A stretch of 52,554 nucleotides of DNA from Halanaerobium saccharolyticum. GTDB taxonomy: Bacteria; Bacillota; Halanaerobiia; Halanaerobiales; Halanaerobiaceae. Shown here piece by piece: positions 1 through 7,443 of the stretch. The notes under the pieces were generated by a model. That model searched no databases. It worked only from the letters and a program-made list of their open reading frames with translations, and was not told the origin of the DNA. Every line of letters starts with the position of its first letter. The first letter of the stretch is position 1. The DNA is taken from NCBI RefSeq assembly GCF_003053565.1, contig NZ_QAXS01000024.1, forward strand, positions 1 through 52,554, given 5' to 3'. The position numbers and the translations under genes are program-made.

Positions 1-179
1 TTTATCCTAACAGGAAATATATGTTAAATAATCTTACTGTTGTAGATCATGTCCTAAAATATATGATCTACTGCTGAATTTTATGTCTTGTAACAAAATT
101 TGTCTATATCAATGGTTCCAGCAAGCGGAAACAAGAACAAGTTAAAATTCTAGATGCATTATAAAAAATGTAATTATAT
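1..179. other. Intergenic AT-rich stretch with a 9-bp inverted repeat
   Basis: No convincing gene is seen. Positions 42-50 (GTAGATCAT) and 63-71 (ATGATCTAC) form a perfect 9-bp stem with a 12-base loop downstream of the vapBC pair; no T-run follows on either strand, so it is not a clear terminator. A short plus-strand open stretch (78-164, ending in TAA) has no start codon and is not called. Confidence 0.4.
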
Positions 180-581
180 TTATTTAGCCCAATTTTCAAG
201 AGAAAGATCTGTAATTCTTTTAAATTCTTTTGTATTATTTGTAACTAAAATCAAGTTTTCTGCTATAGCATGAGCACCTATCATTAAATCATAAGCTCCT
301 ATAATCCTGCCTTGATTTTCTAGATCTGCTCTAATACTTCCATATTTTATAGCTGCATTCTGTTCAAAAGGTAATATTTCAATTGGACCAAGAAAACTTG
401 CTAAAGCTGTTTGGTTTTTGTCTTTATATTGACTTTTTTCAACACCATATTGTAATTCAGCAAATGTAATCATAGAAATACAAATATCACCAATATTACA
501 AGTTTGAAATTTATCAAGAACTTTTTTTGGTTTTTCTTTAATTATATAAATACATATATTAGTGTCAAGCATATATTTCAT
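180..581 (-). CDS. vapC: VapC-type PIN-domain toxin
   Basis: 133-residue PIN-domain protein, the usual size of a VapC ribonuclease. The acidic residues that bind Mg2+ in this family are visible: D6 (MLDTN), E42 (FAELQYG) and D98 (AYDLMIGAHA), followed by VTNNTKEF in the position of the last motif. VapC proteins cut tRNA or rRNA when the paired antitoxin is degraded; tRNA-fMet cleavage is known for close relatives but cannot be shown here. The gene starts just after the upstream antitoxin ends, so the two are translated as a unit. All expected active-site features are present, so the toxin is probably functional. Confidence 0.9.
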   Translation of the reverse strand: MKYMLDTNICIYIIKEKPKKVLDKFQTCNIGDICISMITFAELQYGVEKSQYKDKNQTALASFLGPIEILPFEQNAAIKYGSIRADLENQGRIIGAYDLMIGAHAIAENLILVTNNTKEFKRITDLSLENWAK

Positions 582-606
582 AATTATAGTTCCTCTCGAT
601 TTTGTA
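578..606. repeat. 29-bp direct repeat, copy 1 (vapB-vapC junction)
   Basis: This block covers the last codons of vapB, its stop and the first bases of vapC. It is repeated perfectly at 4814-4842 at the end of a truncated antitoxin gene. Flanking bases diverge at once on both sides, suggesting recombination between related antitoxin genes rather than gradual divergence. Confidence 0.85.
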
Positions 607-814
607 GTTCGGGTTGATTTCTATTTTCTAAAAAATCATCAGAAAAACTATCTAAGCTCTTAGTAAGAGTTTCCCATTTGCTGTCTTTTGGAATCAACAT
701 AACAAAATCACCAATTTTATTAACAAAAACTTCAGATTCATCATTAAAACGATATTTTTTAGGAAGACGAACCGCCTGGCTTCTACCATTTTTAAATATT
801 TTTGCAACATCCAT
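584..814 (-). CDS. vapB: VapB-type antitoxin, AbrB-like fold
   Basis: About 76 residues. The N-terminal half (AKIFKNGRSQAVRLPKKYRF) is a swapped-hairpin AbrB/SpoVT DNA-binding domain, and the acidic C-terminal tail ending LQNREEL should wrap the VapC toxin. I start it at the ATG at 814: the Shine-Dalgarno GAAGGAG directly abuts the in-frame ATG at 823 but lies 9 bases before the one at 814. The stop is followed at once by vapC. VapB proteins neutralise VapC and repress their own promoter. The last codons share a 29-bp block with the antitoxin remnant near 4820. Confidence 0.88.
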   Translation of the reverse strand: MDVAKIFKNGRSQAVRLPKKYRFNDESEVFVNKIGDFVMLIPKDSKWETLTKSLDSFSDDFLENRNQPELQNREEL

Positions 815-848
815 GATAACCATCTCCTTCCAGTTTGGTATATATTTA

Positions 849-878
849 AGTATATATCATTGTGAAGCTATTTGTCAA
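849..878 (-). promoter_or_regulatory. Predicted vapBC promoter with TA-rich repeats
   Basis: On the minus strand TTGACA (873-878) is followed after 18 bases by TATACT (849-854), or after 16 bases by TATATA. The same stretch carries two GTATATAT repeats (around 838-856), a plausible site for autoregulation by VapB. Promoter match is good; the operator role is inferred. Confidence 0.55.
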
Positions 879-924
879 GAAGACAATTATATTCCCCTTT
901 AGAGTTTCTAAGAATCATAATATG

Positions 925-2301
925 TTATTTATTAAGACAGCATTTTTTATATTTTTTACCACTGCCGCAGGGACAGGGATCATTGCGACCCACCTTATTT
1001 TTGCTAACAATCTGCCCTGATGCCAGCTCTTTGTAATCAGAGTCCCTATTTACTTTTTTCTGCTTTTTAAATAGAGAAAGCTGCCTGTTGTTAAGCTGTT
1101 CACGACAGTTAGCAGCAATTTTATCCCATTCATTTTTAAAAGTATCATACATTCTGGGATACTGCTTTTGCAACCTTTTTACTGCCTGTAAATTTGCTGA
1201 ATGTTCTTCTTTAAAGTTCTGCATGGCATATTTGTCTGGAAAATCTACAAAAGTTTCCGGATCCAGCTCTTCATAGGCCCAGTTAAAAAATAACCTGGTT
1301 CCCGTATAGAAAATATAGGGAGATAACTTAGGATCTGCAGTCATTCTATCAACTTCATTTAAAATCTTTTCTGTCAGCTGTAATTTCTTATATTCAAGCT
1401 CTAGATTGGGATCATCTTCAAATAACATAAGCAGTTCTGTAAAATATAATTGACCCTTAATATCACCATGTTCTTCTGCTTCAAAGTAATTTTCATCAAG
1501 AACATAAATAATATAATCTCTTAATTCCTGATCTGCATTTATCTTTTCTATAAAAGACTCTGTTAAAGCAATCAGGCTGTCTTTTTTCTCCCCTTTTTCG
1601 TATTTATTTATCAGAGCAATTGCTGTTAAAAAATGTCGGATATTATCTTCATCAGGCTCCGAAAAAGTTTTTAATTCATTTGATAAAATATTCCAGATTT
1701 TATTAAACTTTCTCTGCTGATCATAAACACCGAGATAGACATCTGTCATTTCTGATTTTTTATCTGGAAATTTTTTCTCCATTTCTTTTAGAACTCTATG
1801 AGCATATTTGGTGTATTGTTCTGATTCCAGAAGCAGAACAATTTTATTCAACAGCAGTAAATACTCCTGCTTTTTAGGAAAAAGTTCTTCCAGCTGTTCA
1901 AAAATATCATTAAAAAGATTTATATCTCCTTTTATTACAGCAAGTTCTGCCTTGAATCTTAAAATATATAAATTATCAGCAGCAAGTTCCGCTGCTTTGT
2001 TTAAAAGAAATTCTGCCTCTTCAATCTTCCCCCACTCCATATAATCTAATGCTTCCTGCAAAAATTTTGAGGCCTTACCCTGATATTTAGTTTCTAAATC
2101 ATAGCCACTTCTTTTAAAAGGATCTTTTAGAGTATCATAGGCCTCTCTAATCACTTTAAACTCTTCCGGATTTTCTTCTGGTGGAAATTCTCGAACCTTT
2201 TCCAGATATCTCTGCTTAATTAATTTCTCCCCCGCATTAGAATTTGTACCCAGAATACGGTAGAGATTTGAACTCTTAAATACACTATTTTTTAATTTCA
2301 T
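925..2301 (-). CDS. Variant J-domain protein with C-terminal SEC-C zinc motif
   Basis: 458 residues in three parts. Residues about 12-68 align with a J-domain (LYRILG..., ...[11 protein letters not shown]...YD), but the HPD tripeptide that stimulates Hsp70 ATPase is replaced by PPE (REFPPEEN). The middle is helical and TPR-like. The last about 20 residues carry the SEC-C motif [13 protein letters not shown], a zinc-binding module also found at the end of SecA. It is the last gene of an operon with a GrpE-like and an Hsp70 gene (6-base gap), so it is probably the co-chaperone of that Hsp70. The PPE form seems a conserved variant rather than decay, as the rest of the domain is intact. Clients are unknown. 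Confidence 0.85.
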   Translation of the reverse strand: MKLKNSVFKSSNLYRILGTNSNAGEKLIKQRYLEKVREFPPEENPEEFKVIREAYDTLKDPFKRSGYDLETKYQGKASKFLQEALDYMEWGKIEEAEFLLNKAAELAADNLYILRFKAELAVIKGDINLFNDIFEQLEELFPKKQEYLLLLNKIVLLLESEQYTKYAHRVLKEMEKKFPDKKSEMTDVYLGVYDQQRKFNKIWNILSNELKTFSEPDEDNIRHFLTAIALINKYEKGEKKDSLIALTESFIEKINADQELRDYIIYVLDENYFEAEEHGDIKGQLYFTELLMLFEDDPNLELEYKKLQLTEKILNEVDRMTADPKLSPYIFYTGTRLFFNWAYEELDPETFVDFPDKYAMQNFKEEHSANLQAVKRLQKQYPRMYDTFKNEWDKIAANCREQLNNRQLSLFKKQKKVNRDSDYKELASGQIVSKNKVGRNDPCPCGSGKKYKKCCLNK

Positions 2302-2307
2302 AAAAGA

Positions 2308-4176
2308 TTATTCCTCCATTTCTAAATCCAGAATTTCTTCGAAAACTTCTTCCAGAACCTGCCGCAATTTATCCTCATCTCCGCTCTCAAGAGTCTGATC
2401 AAGTCTTTTAATCATAGACTTAAATTCTGAGCGGCTGATATTCTCATTTTCTACAAATAATTCTCCGACCCGCTCTTTTAAATTTTCTGCTTCTAAAGCC
2501 AGTCCTTTAAAATCCTCACCCTCTGCTGCAAAATCATCAAGTTCTGACTCTTCAATATCTTCAGACAGATCCGGGTTATATTCAATTTTTTGCAGGTTGT
2601 TTTCGACATTCCCTGCCATCCCTGCAATCTCTTTCTGAAAGTTTTCCAACCGCTCCAGGCTTTCCTGATATGATTCTTCTGATTTTCGGTCAACTGCATC
2701 CTGGACAGTAAGCTGCATTTCTTTGTCTGTAGAAACTGATCTGGCAGTTACATCAAGGATTCCGTTAATATTATAATTTAAACTAACTGTAATTTTTTCT
2801 TCGCCGGCTCTTTTAGCAGGAATTCCAGCCAGAATAAATTCTCCCAGATAATGATTTTCTTCTACCCAGTCACCTTCACCCTGGTAAATTTTAATTTTAA
2901 CCTGTTCCTGATTATCAAAAGTTGTAGTAAATACTTTTGTTTTACTGGTTGGAATCGTTGTATTTCTTTCAATAATACTTTCAAAACCGCCCGGTTTAAA
3001 GCCCAGAACACCCTGGTCTTTAAGCACCTCTATCCCCAGAGAATAGGGAGCAACATCTGTAACTATCATCCCACTATCAGAAAACAGACCTGCTTTTATA
3101 CCTGCCTGAACAGCTGCTCCTTTTGCCACCGCCTGATCGGGATCTATCTCACTATGGGGTTCCTGATCAAAAAAGTCGTGCAAAAGTTCTCTGACCCTCG
3201 GAATTCGGGTTGAACCACCAACTAAAATCACCTGCTCAATCTCATCCGGAAGCAGTTCCGCATCTTCCAGTACATTCTTAACACTATTTAAAGTCTCCAT
3301 AAGTAAATTATCAATTAAGTCGATAAATTCTTTTCTGCTTATTTCCATCTCAAAGGCAACCGGCTGGTTATTTTCTACCATCAGCGCCGGTATAGAAACT
3401 TGAACCTGTTTTTGGTCTGATAATTTTATTTTTGTTTTTTCCGCTTCTTCTTTTAGACGTGCACAGGCGCTGAGATCTTCTCTTGGATCCAGACCGCTTT
3501 CTTCTATAATTTTTTCAGCAAAATAATCCAGAAGCAGTCTGTCGAAATCGGAGCCACCCAGTTCTTTATTACCTGCCGAGGCTTTAACTTCCAGGATTCC
3601 GCCCATTAATTCCAGAACAGAGACATCAAAGGTCCCTCCCCCCAGATCATAGACCAGAAACTGGTGATCATCATCAAGTTTGTCGAGACCATAGGCCATA
3701 GCAGCTGCTGTTGGTTCATTAATTATTCTTTCAACTACAAAACCTGCAAGTTCACCAGCTTTTTTGGTAGCCTGACGCTGCTGGTCGGTAAAATAGGCAG
3801 GGACTGTAATCACTGCTTCTTTTTCTACTTCATCACCATAAATTTGATCAACATATTTTTTTAGTTCCTTTAATATTAAGGCTGATATCTCCTCCGGCAG
3901 CAGCTTTTGATCTGCCAGCTCAATCATAACCTCTTCGCCCATTCTTCTTTTTACCTCTGCTGCTGTGCGCTCCGGCAGGGCCACCAGAGCTGATTTAGCA
4001 TCATTACCTACAATAACCTCACCCTTCTGATCAATATAAACCACCGAAGGAAGCAGCGGACTGCTTTCTTTCATCAGAGTTATAACACTTGCTTCACCTT
4101 CAATAACAGCTGCCAGTGAAGAGTTAGTCGTACCCAGATCAATCCCTACCACCGGTCTAAAACGATCTTTAGTCAT
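2308..4176 (-). CDS. Hsp70-family chaperone (DnaK paralogue)
   Basis: 622 residues. The N-terminal ATPase domain is clear: GIDLGTTNS at about 10, [19 protein letters not shown] near 190, and [12 protein letters not shown] near 335. A substrate-binding beta domain follows (about 390-510), then an acidic helical lid ending [10 protein letters not shown], not the usual DnaK tail. Its ATG overlaps the stop of the GrpE-like gene by one base, and its Shine-Dalgarno AGGAGG (4184-4189) lies inside that gene, so the two are translationally coupled. Partners are an atypical GrpE and a J-protein lacking HPD, which argues that this is a specialised second Hsp70 system rather than the housekeeping grpE-dnaK-dnaJ locus. 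Confidence 0.92.
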   Translation of the reverse strand: MTKDRFRPVVGIDLGTTNSSLAAVIEGEASVITLMKESSPLLPSVVYIDQKGEVIVGNDAKSALVALPERTAAEVKRRMGEEVMIELADQKLLPEEISALILKELKKYVDQIYGDEVEKEAVITVPAYFTDQQRQATKKAGELAGFVVERIINEPTAAAMAYGLDKLDDDHQFLVYDLGGGTFDVSVLELMGGILEVKASAGNKELGGSDFDRLLLDYFAEKIIEESGLDPREDLSACARLKEEAEKTKIKLSDQKQVQVSIPALMVENNQPVAFEMEISRKEFIDLIDNLLMETLNSVKNVLEDAELLPDEIEQVILVGGSTRIPRVRELLHDFFDQEPHSEIDPDQAVAKGAAVQAGIKAGLFSDSGMIVTDVAPYSLGIEVLKDQGVLGFKPGGFESIIERNTTIPTSKTKVFTTTFDNQEQVKIKIYQGEGDWVEENHYLGEFILAGIPAKRAGEEKITVSLNYNINGILDVTARSVSTDKEMQLTVQDAVDRKSEESYQESLERLENFQKEIAGMAGNVENNLQKIEYNPDLSEDIEESELDDFAAEGEDFKGLALEAENLKERVGELFVENENISRSEFKSMIKRLDQTLESGDEDKLRQVLEEVFEEILDLEMEE

Positions 4177-4796
4177 TATTTGGCCTCCTTATAGACAACT
4201 ACCTGTGATTTGCGTAATATATTATCTTCCTGATCCTGATAACCTCGTTTGATAACTTCAACAATCTGATTATTATTATAATTTGAATCCTGCTGCTGCG
4301 AATATTCTGTTAGAGTTTCCGAATTTACAGTGGTTAAGGCTTCCGCCCGGCGGGGATCAAATTCTTTATCTATTAATTTCAACTGATAGATATCATTTTG
4401 CTCTAAAATCTTAAGCAGTCTCTGACTCCAGTTTTTCAGTAAATTACTCCAGCTGTTTTCATCACTATCCAGACCTCTTTTAAGCAGATCAAACTCATCA
4501 ATGAGCTCAATTATTTTTTTGCTGCTGTTTTCGATATTTAAGCTGTAACTATCAACTCTACTTTTTAATTCAGAGATTAATTCCTGATCAAGGCTCTGTT
4601 GATTAACCAGCTGTGAAAGCTCATCAACTTTTTTGAAAAGATCCTGATTCTGTTTATACTGCAGGCGGTTCATTTTTTTCTCTGACTTATCTAAATCATT
4701 AATTTTTTCTTCCATGGAATTTACTTTTTCAGTTAATTTCTCTATTTTCTCTAAAAGTTTTTTTTGGTCATCATTCTGCCAGAATTTCCAATTCAT
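4176..4796 (-). CDS. GrpE-like nucleotide exchange factor
   Basis: 206 residues. The N-terminal half is a long coiled coil ([14 protein letters not shown]... and further heptads to about residue 100), as in the dimerising helices of GrpE. The C-terminal end ([20 protein letters not shown] then VVVYKEAK) matches the GrpE beta-domain, which pries open the Hsp70 nucleotide cleft. It lies directly upstream of and overlaps the Hsp70 gene. The Shine-Dalgarno GGAGG precedes the ATG by 7 bases. The middle is more divergent than in ordinary GrpE, so it is called GrpE-like. Confidence 0.8.
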   Translation of the reverse strand: MNWKFWQNDDQKKLLEKIEKLTEKVNSMEEKINDLDKSEKKMNRLQYKQNQDLFKKVDELSQLVNQQSLDQELISELKSRVDSYSLNIENSSKKIIELIDEFDLLKRGLDSDENSWSNLLKNWSQRLLKILEQNDIYQLKLIDKEFDPRRAEALTTVNSETLTEYSQQQDSNYNNNQIVEVIKRGYQDQEDNILRKSQVVVYKEAK

Positions 4797-4813
4797 ATCT
4801 CAGCCTCCAAGAC

Positions 4814-4842
4814 TCATAATTATAGTTCCTCTCGATTTTGTA
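4814..4842. repeat. 29-bp direct repeat, copy 2
   Basis: Perfect match to 578-606. It makes the last codons of the truncated antitoxin and ends just before the GrpE-like gene. The two copies bracket the whole Hsp70 operon. Confidence 0.85.
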
Positions 4843-4921
4843 TTTTATATTTTTCTTTGAGCTCTTTTGGAATGGTAAAAACGTAGTTGTCACCAACTTT
4901 TCTTAGTTTTACAGTTTTCAT
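4820..4921 (-). pseudogene. Truncated AbrB-type antitoxin, hybrid with vapB tail
   Basis: A 33-residue reading frame. It begins MKTVKLRKVGDNYVFTIPKE, the start of an AbrB/MazE-like antitoxin, but after 27 residues jumps to QNREEL, the exact tail of the VapB at 584. The toxin-binding region is missing and no toxin follows; the start of vapC is cut off after a few bases by the GrpE-like gene. It lies first in the transcript that reads into the Hsp70 operon, so it may now act only as a leader reading frame. The start is not preceded by a strong ribosome site. Confidence 0.65.
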
Positions 4922-4940
4922 AGTCGATCATCTCATCTAT

Positions 4941-4949
4941 ATTATAGCA
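4941..4949 (-). promoter_or_regulatory. Extended -10 promoter for the Hsp70 operon
   Basis: The minus strand reads TGCTATAAT, a full extended -10 element, 20 bases before the ATG of the antitoxin remnant. No good -35 is seen, as is common with extended -10 promoters. No CIRCE-type repeat (HrcA site) is visible. Confidence 0.5.
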
Positions 4950-4993
4950 TTTATATTTTTTGAAAGCCAGGTAAAAAAGCTTAAATTTTGTCG

Positions 4994-5022
4994 TTGATTA
5001 CACTTACGTGTCATGATATAAT
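4994..5022 (+). promoter_or_regulatory. Promoter of the RHH/PIN toxin-antitoxin pair
   Basis: TTGATT (4994-4999), a 17-base spacer and TATAAT (5017-5022), a near-consensus sigma-A promoter. A 12-bp palindrome ATATAATTATAT (5016-5027) covers the -10, and TACGTG occurs twice around it (5005-5010 and 5027-5032). These are likely operator sites for the antitoxin, by inference. Confidence 0.65.
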
Positions 5023-5046
5023 TATATACGTGAAGAGGTGATATTA

Positions 5047-5301
5047 ATGAAAAAGAAACTCACTTTAAGTATTAATGACGATCTTATAGATTTTGCTCAT
5101 GATTTTTCAAAAGAAACCAATCAGTCTATTTCCCATATTGTAGAAGAATATTTAGCTGAATTAAAAAAGCAGCAGGAAAAAGGGACTAAAGAACAGAAAT
5201 TAAATAAAAGAATAGAAAAACTATATGGCGCTTTTGAAAACGAACCTATTCCGGATAAAAAGGATTTGAGGAGAGCTTTTCATGAAAAAAATTACAATTG
5301 A
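5047..5301 (+). CDS. Antitoxin of a PIN-domain toxin, DUF6364/RHH-like
   Basis: 84 residues from the ATG at 5047 (AGAGGTG lies 7 bases upstream; the in-frame GTG at 5038 overlaps that site). The N-terminus KKKLTLSINDDLIDFA with a following helix pair is the ribbon-helix-helix pattern of DUF6364-type antitoxins; the charged C-terminal half should bind the toxin. It overlaps the PIN gene by 20 bases, which is typical of coupled antitoxin-toxin translation. It sits behind its own strong promoter with a palindrome at the -10, consistent with autoregulation. Confidence 0.78.
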   Translation: MKKKLTLSINDDLIDFAHDFSKETNQSISHIVEEYLAELKKQQEKGTKEQKLNKRIEKLYGAFENEPIPDKKDLRRAFHEKNYN

Positions 5302-5704
5302 TATTAATGTTCTCCTGGATTTTTTAAACAAAAGAAATAAACATCAACAGGCTGCTCAAATAATTGAATTATGCAGTGCAAATAAGATTCAGGGATATTT
5401 ATTTGCCCATGAAATTACGACATTAGCTTATTTTTTAATGAAATATCATAATGACTCTCAAAAGGTAAGATTAGTATTGAATGAGTTTTTGGATATGTTT
5501 AATATAATCCCGATAACTGAAACAATATTAAGAAAAGCTTTCAATTCAAAAATAAGTGATTTTGAAGATGCGGTCATAGAAGTTAGCTCATTTGAAAATG
5601 AAATTGACTATATTGTTACCAGAAATTTAAATGATTTTAAGAAAAGCAGTGTAAAATCATTAAGCCCGACTGAGTTTTTAGCTATTCTTTCAAAGGAAAA
5701 CTAG
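5282..5704 (+). CDS. PIN-domain ribonuclease toxin
   Basis: 140 residues. PIN acidic residues are visible: D7 (ITIDINVLLDFL), E44 (AHEITTLAYFL), D96 (SDFEDAVIE) and N115/D118 (VTRNLNDF). The gene overlaps the upstream antitoxin by 20 bases, with GAGGAG in that gene serving as ribosome site. By family it should be a Mg2+-dependent ribonuclease held inactive by its partner. It is only distantly like the VapC at 180, so the pairs are probably independent. The RNA target is unknown. Confidence 0.85.
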   Translation: MKKITIDINVLLDFLNKRNKHQQAAQIIELCSANKIQGYLFAHEITTLAYFLMKYHNDSQKVRLVLNEFLDMFNIIPITETILRKAFNSKISDFEDAVIEVSSFENEIDYIVTRNLNDFKKSSVKSLSPTEFLAILSKEN

Positions 5705-5735
5705 GGATTTCAGATATCTAAGGAGGACCTTAATT

Positions 5736-6466
5736 ATGTTTGATACTATTGATCAGAAAAAGAGAAAAATGGATGAAAAGAGCCCACTACCAAAAAACAC
5801 TTTAAAAAGCTTAAGAGAAAAACTCCTTTTGGAATGGACATATAATTCAAATGCAATTGAAGGTAACACTTTAACCTTATCAGAAACAAAAGTAGTGCTG
5901 GAGGATGGTATAACTATAGGTGGAAAAACATTAAAAGAACATTTGGAAGTTGTAAATCATAAAGAAGCTATTAATTATATGGAAGATATAATCAATAAAG
6001 AAGAGAAACTTTCAGAAAGACAAATAAAAAATATACACTATTTAATACTTAAAGGAATAGATGATGAAAACGCAGGGAAATATAGAAGTGATAAAGTAGT
6101 AATAAGTGGCGCTGAACATATACCTCCTGCACCTGTTTTATTCATGATCAAATGGAAGAACTAATTAACTGGTATTATGATAAAGGCTCAACTCTTCATA
6201 CTATAGAAAGAGCTGCCAGATTACACACTGATTTTGTTAAAATACATCCATTTATTGATGGAAACGGTAGAACAGCCAGGATATTATTGAATTTTGAGTT
6301 AATAAAAGCTGGTTATCCAATTATCATTATCAGAAACGAAGATAGAGTTAAATATTATGAAAGCTTAGATAAAGCACATACTACTGATAACTATAGTGAC
6401 TTTATTGACTTAGTATCTGCATCTTTAAATAGGAGTTTAGACATCTATTTAGATATAATTAATTAA
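5736..6466 (+). pseudogene. Fic-family AMP transferase, split by a one-base frameshift
   Basis: Two adjoining frames together give a full Fic protein of about 243 residues. The first (5736-6164) has the inhibitory helix motif SNAIEGN (near residue 40), matching (S/T)xxxE(G/N), and the Fic_N region. The second (6152-6466) has the catalytic loop HPFIDGNGRTAR (from 6245). Near 6139-6146 one added base in the TTTTATT run would join PAPVL to HDQMEEL in one frame. Fic enzymes transfer AMP (or related groups) from nucleotides to protein hydroxyls. A good AGGAGG (5721-5726) precedes the start. As read, the catalytic half has no ribosome site, so the product is probably inactive unless the shift is an error. 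Confidence 0.85.
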
Positions 6467-6972
6467 ATAAAGATATTTACCGGCTCCAGGTGCTCCACCT
6501 TTAAATCCGGATCCCAGTGCAGAAGCAGACTCTCCTCTTTATTAATCCTGGCCAGCTCTTCTTCTGCAGTAAATACTTCAAAATCCACATTATTTTCCCT
6601 TAAGACTAAAGAAACCAGATCAAGGATCTCATCTTCCTGTTCATCACTGTAGAGATAAAGATCTTTATCCTCTTTTTCAGCCCGAGCTGCCAATTTAAGC
6701 ACCTCAGCCTCAATTTCTTTAATTGCCTGATAAGATTTTTTAACATATGTAATAGTCTTTTTAGTTTTTTCTTTAATACCAGCCGGGGTTAAGATGTATT
6801 TAATATTCCGGGAATTAAGCCTTTCAATTTTAATCAGACCCTTTTTAGCACACTTTTTAAGCAGGGTATTAACCAGACCTAAAGAAATACCGGCCTCTTT
6901 TGCTATTTCCCGCTGGGAAGGACTATCTTTGCTGTTTAATATATTTAAAATGTCTGTTATTTTTTCTTCCAT
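6463..6972 (-). CDS. Winged-helix DNA-binding protein
   Basis: 169 residues. The first about 75 form a MarR-like winged helix (SQREIAKEAGISLGLVNTLL is the helix-turn-helix, followed by KKGLIKIERL and a wing ending LTPAG). The rest is an acidic helical region and a C-terminal domain I do not recognise. It overlaps the nucleotidyltransferase gene upstream by 16 bases, so they form a pair. The Shine-Dalgarno GGAG is 8 bases from the ATG. The stop overlaps that of the convergent Fic gene by 4 bases. It may regulate the pair or act as the nucleotidyltransferase's partner; no direct evidence. Confidence 0.7.
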   Translation of the reverse strand: MEEKITDILNILNSKDSPSQREIAKEAGISLGLVNTLLKKCAKKGLIKIERLNSRNIKYILTPAGIKEKTKKTITYVKKSYQAIKEIEAEVLKLAARAEKEDKDLYLYSDEQEDEILDLVSLVLRENNVDFEVFTAEEELARINKEESLLLHWDPDLKVEHLEPVNIFI

Positions 6973-7268
6973 ATTAACGACTCCTGATCTCTAATAACTT
7001 CTTTTTTGAAATCTTCTTTTTTTGCAAATTTTTTTAACCCACTATAAGTGACAATATCAACTGACAAACCCAGAGCTTCTTCAATATCCAATTTTACAGC
7101 GGTCAGTTCAAATAAATTATTTTGAGAAAGTTCTACGATTAAATCAAGATCACTTTTACCATTAACAGCTTCACCGCGAGCATAGGAACCAAATATTCCA
7201 GCTCTTTTAATATTGTGTTTATTTAATATGTCTTTGAGCTTTTCTTTCTCATCCTGTGAAAGATTCAT
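6957..7268 (-). CDS. MntA-type minimal nucleotidyltransferase
   Basis: 103 residues from the ATG at 7268, which is 9 bases after AAGGAG; the upstream in-frame ATG at 7277 abuts that site. The fold signature GSYARGEA followed by SDLDLIVE is the GS(x)nDxD active site of minimal nucleotidyltransferases. In MntA-HepT modules this enzyme AMPylates the HEPN toxin to silence it. Here the overlapping neighbour is not HEPN but a winged-helix protein, an unusual pairing. A HepT-like gene lies about 4 kb away (10961), but with a lost active site. Confidence 0.82.
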   Translation of the reverse strand: MNLSQDEKEKLKDILNKHNIKRAGIFGSYARGEAVNGKSDLDLIVELSQNNLFELTAVKLDIEEALGLSVDIVTYSGLKKFAKKEDFKKEVIRDQESLIWKKK

Positions 7269-7443
7269 AATTGACATCTCCTTATAGTGAAAAATTAAAT
7301 CTGATTATATTATATCACCTAAGTTTAAGATTATAAATATAAAAATTGAATTTAAACAAACTTGACCAATAATTATCATCAATATATGATAAACATAAAG
7401 ATGTCTTAGATACTTTGGCTAATCAATAACTGGAGGTAAACCA

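Noticed and set aside
78-164. Short plus-strand open stretch ending in TAA
   Set aside because: No start codon, no ribosome site and no recognisable protein family.
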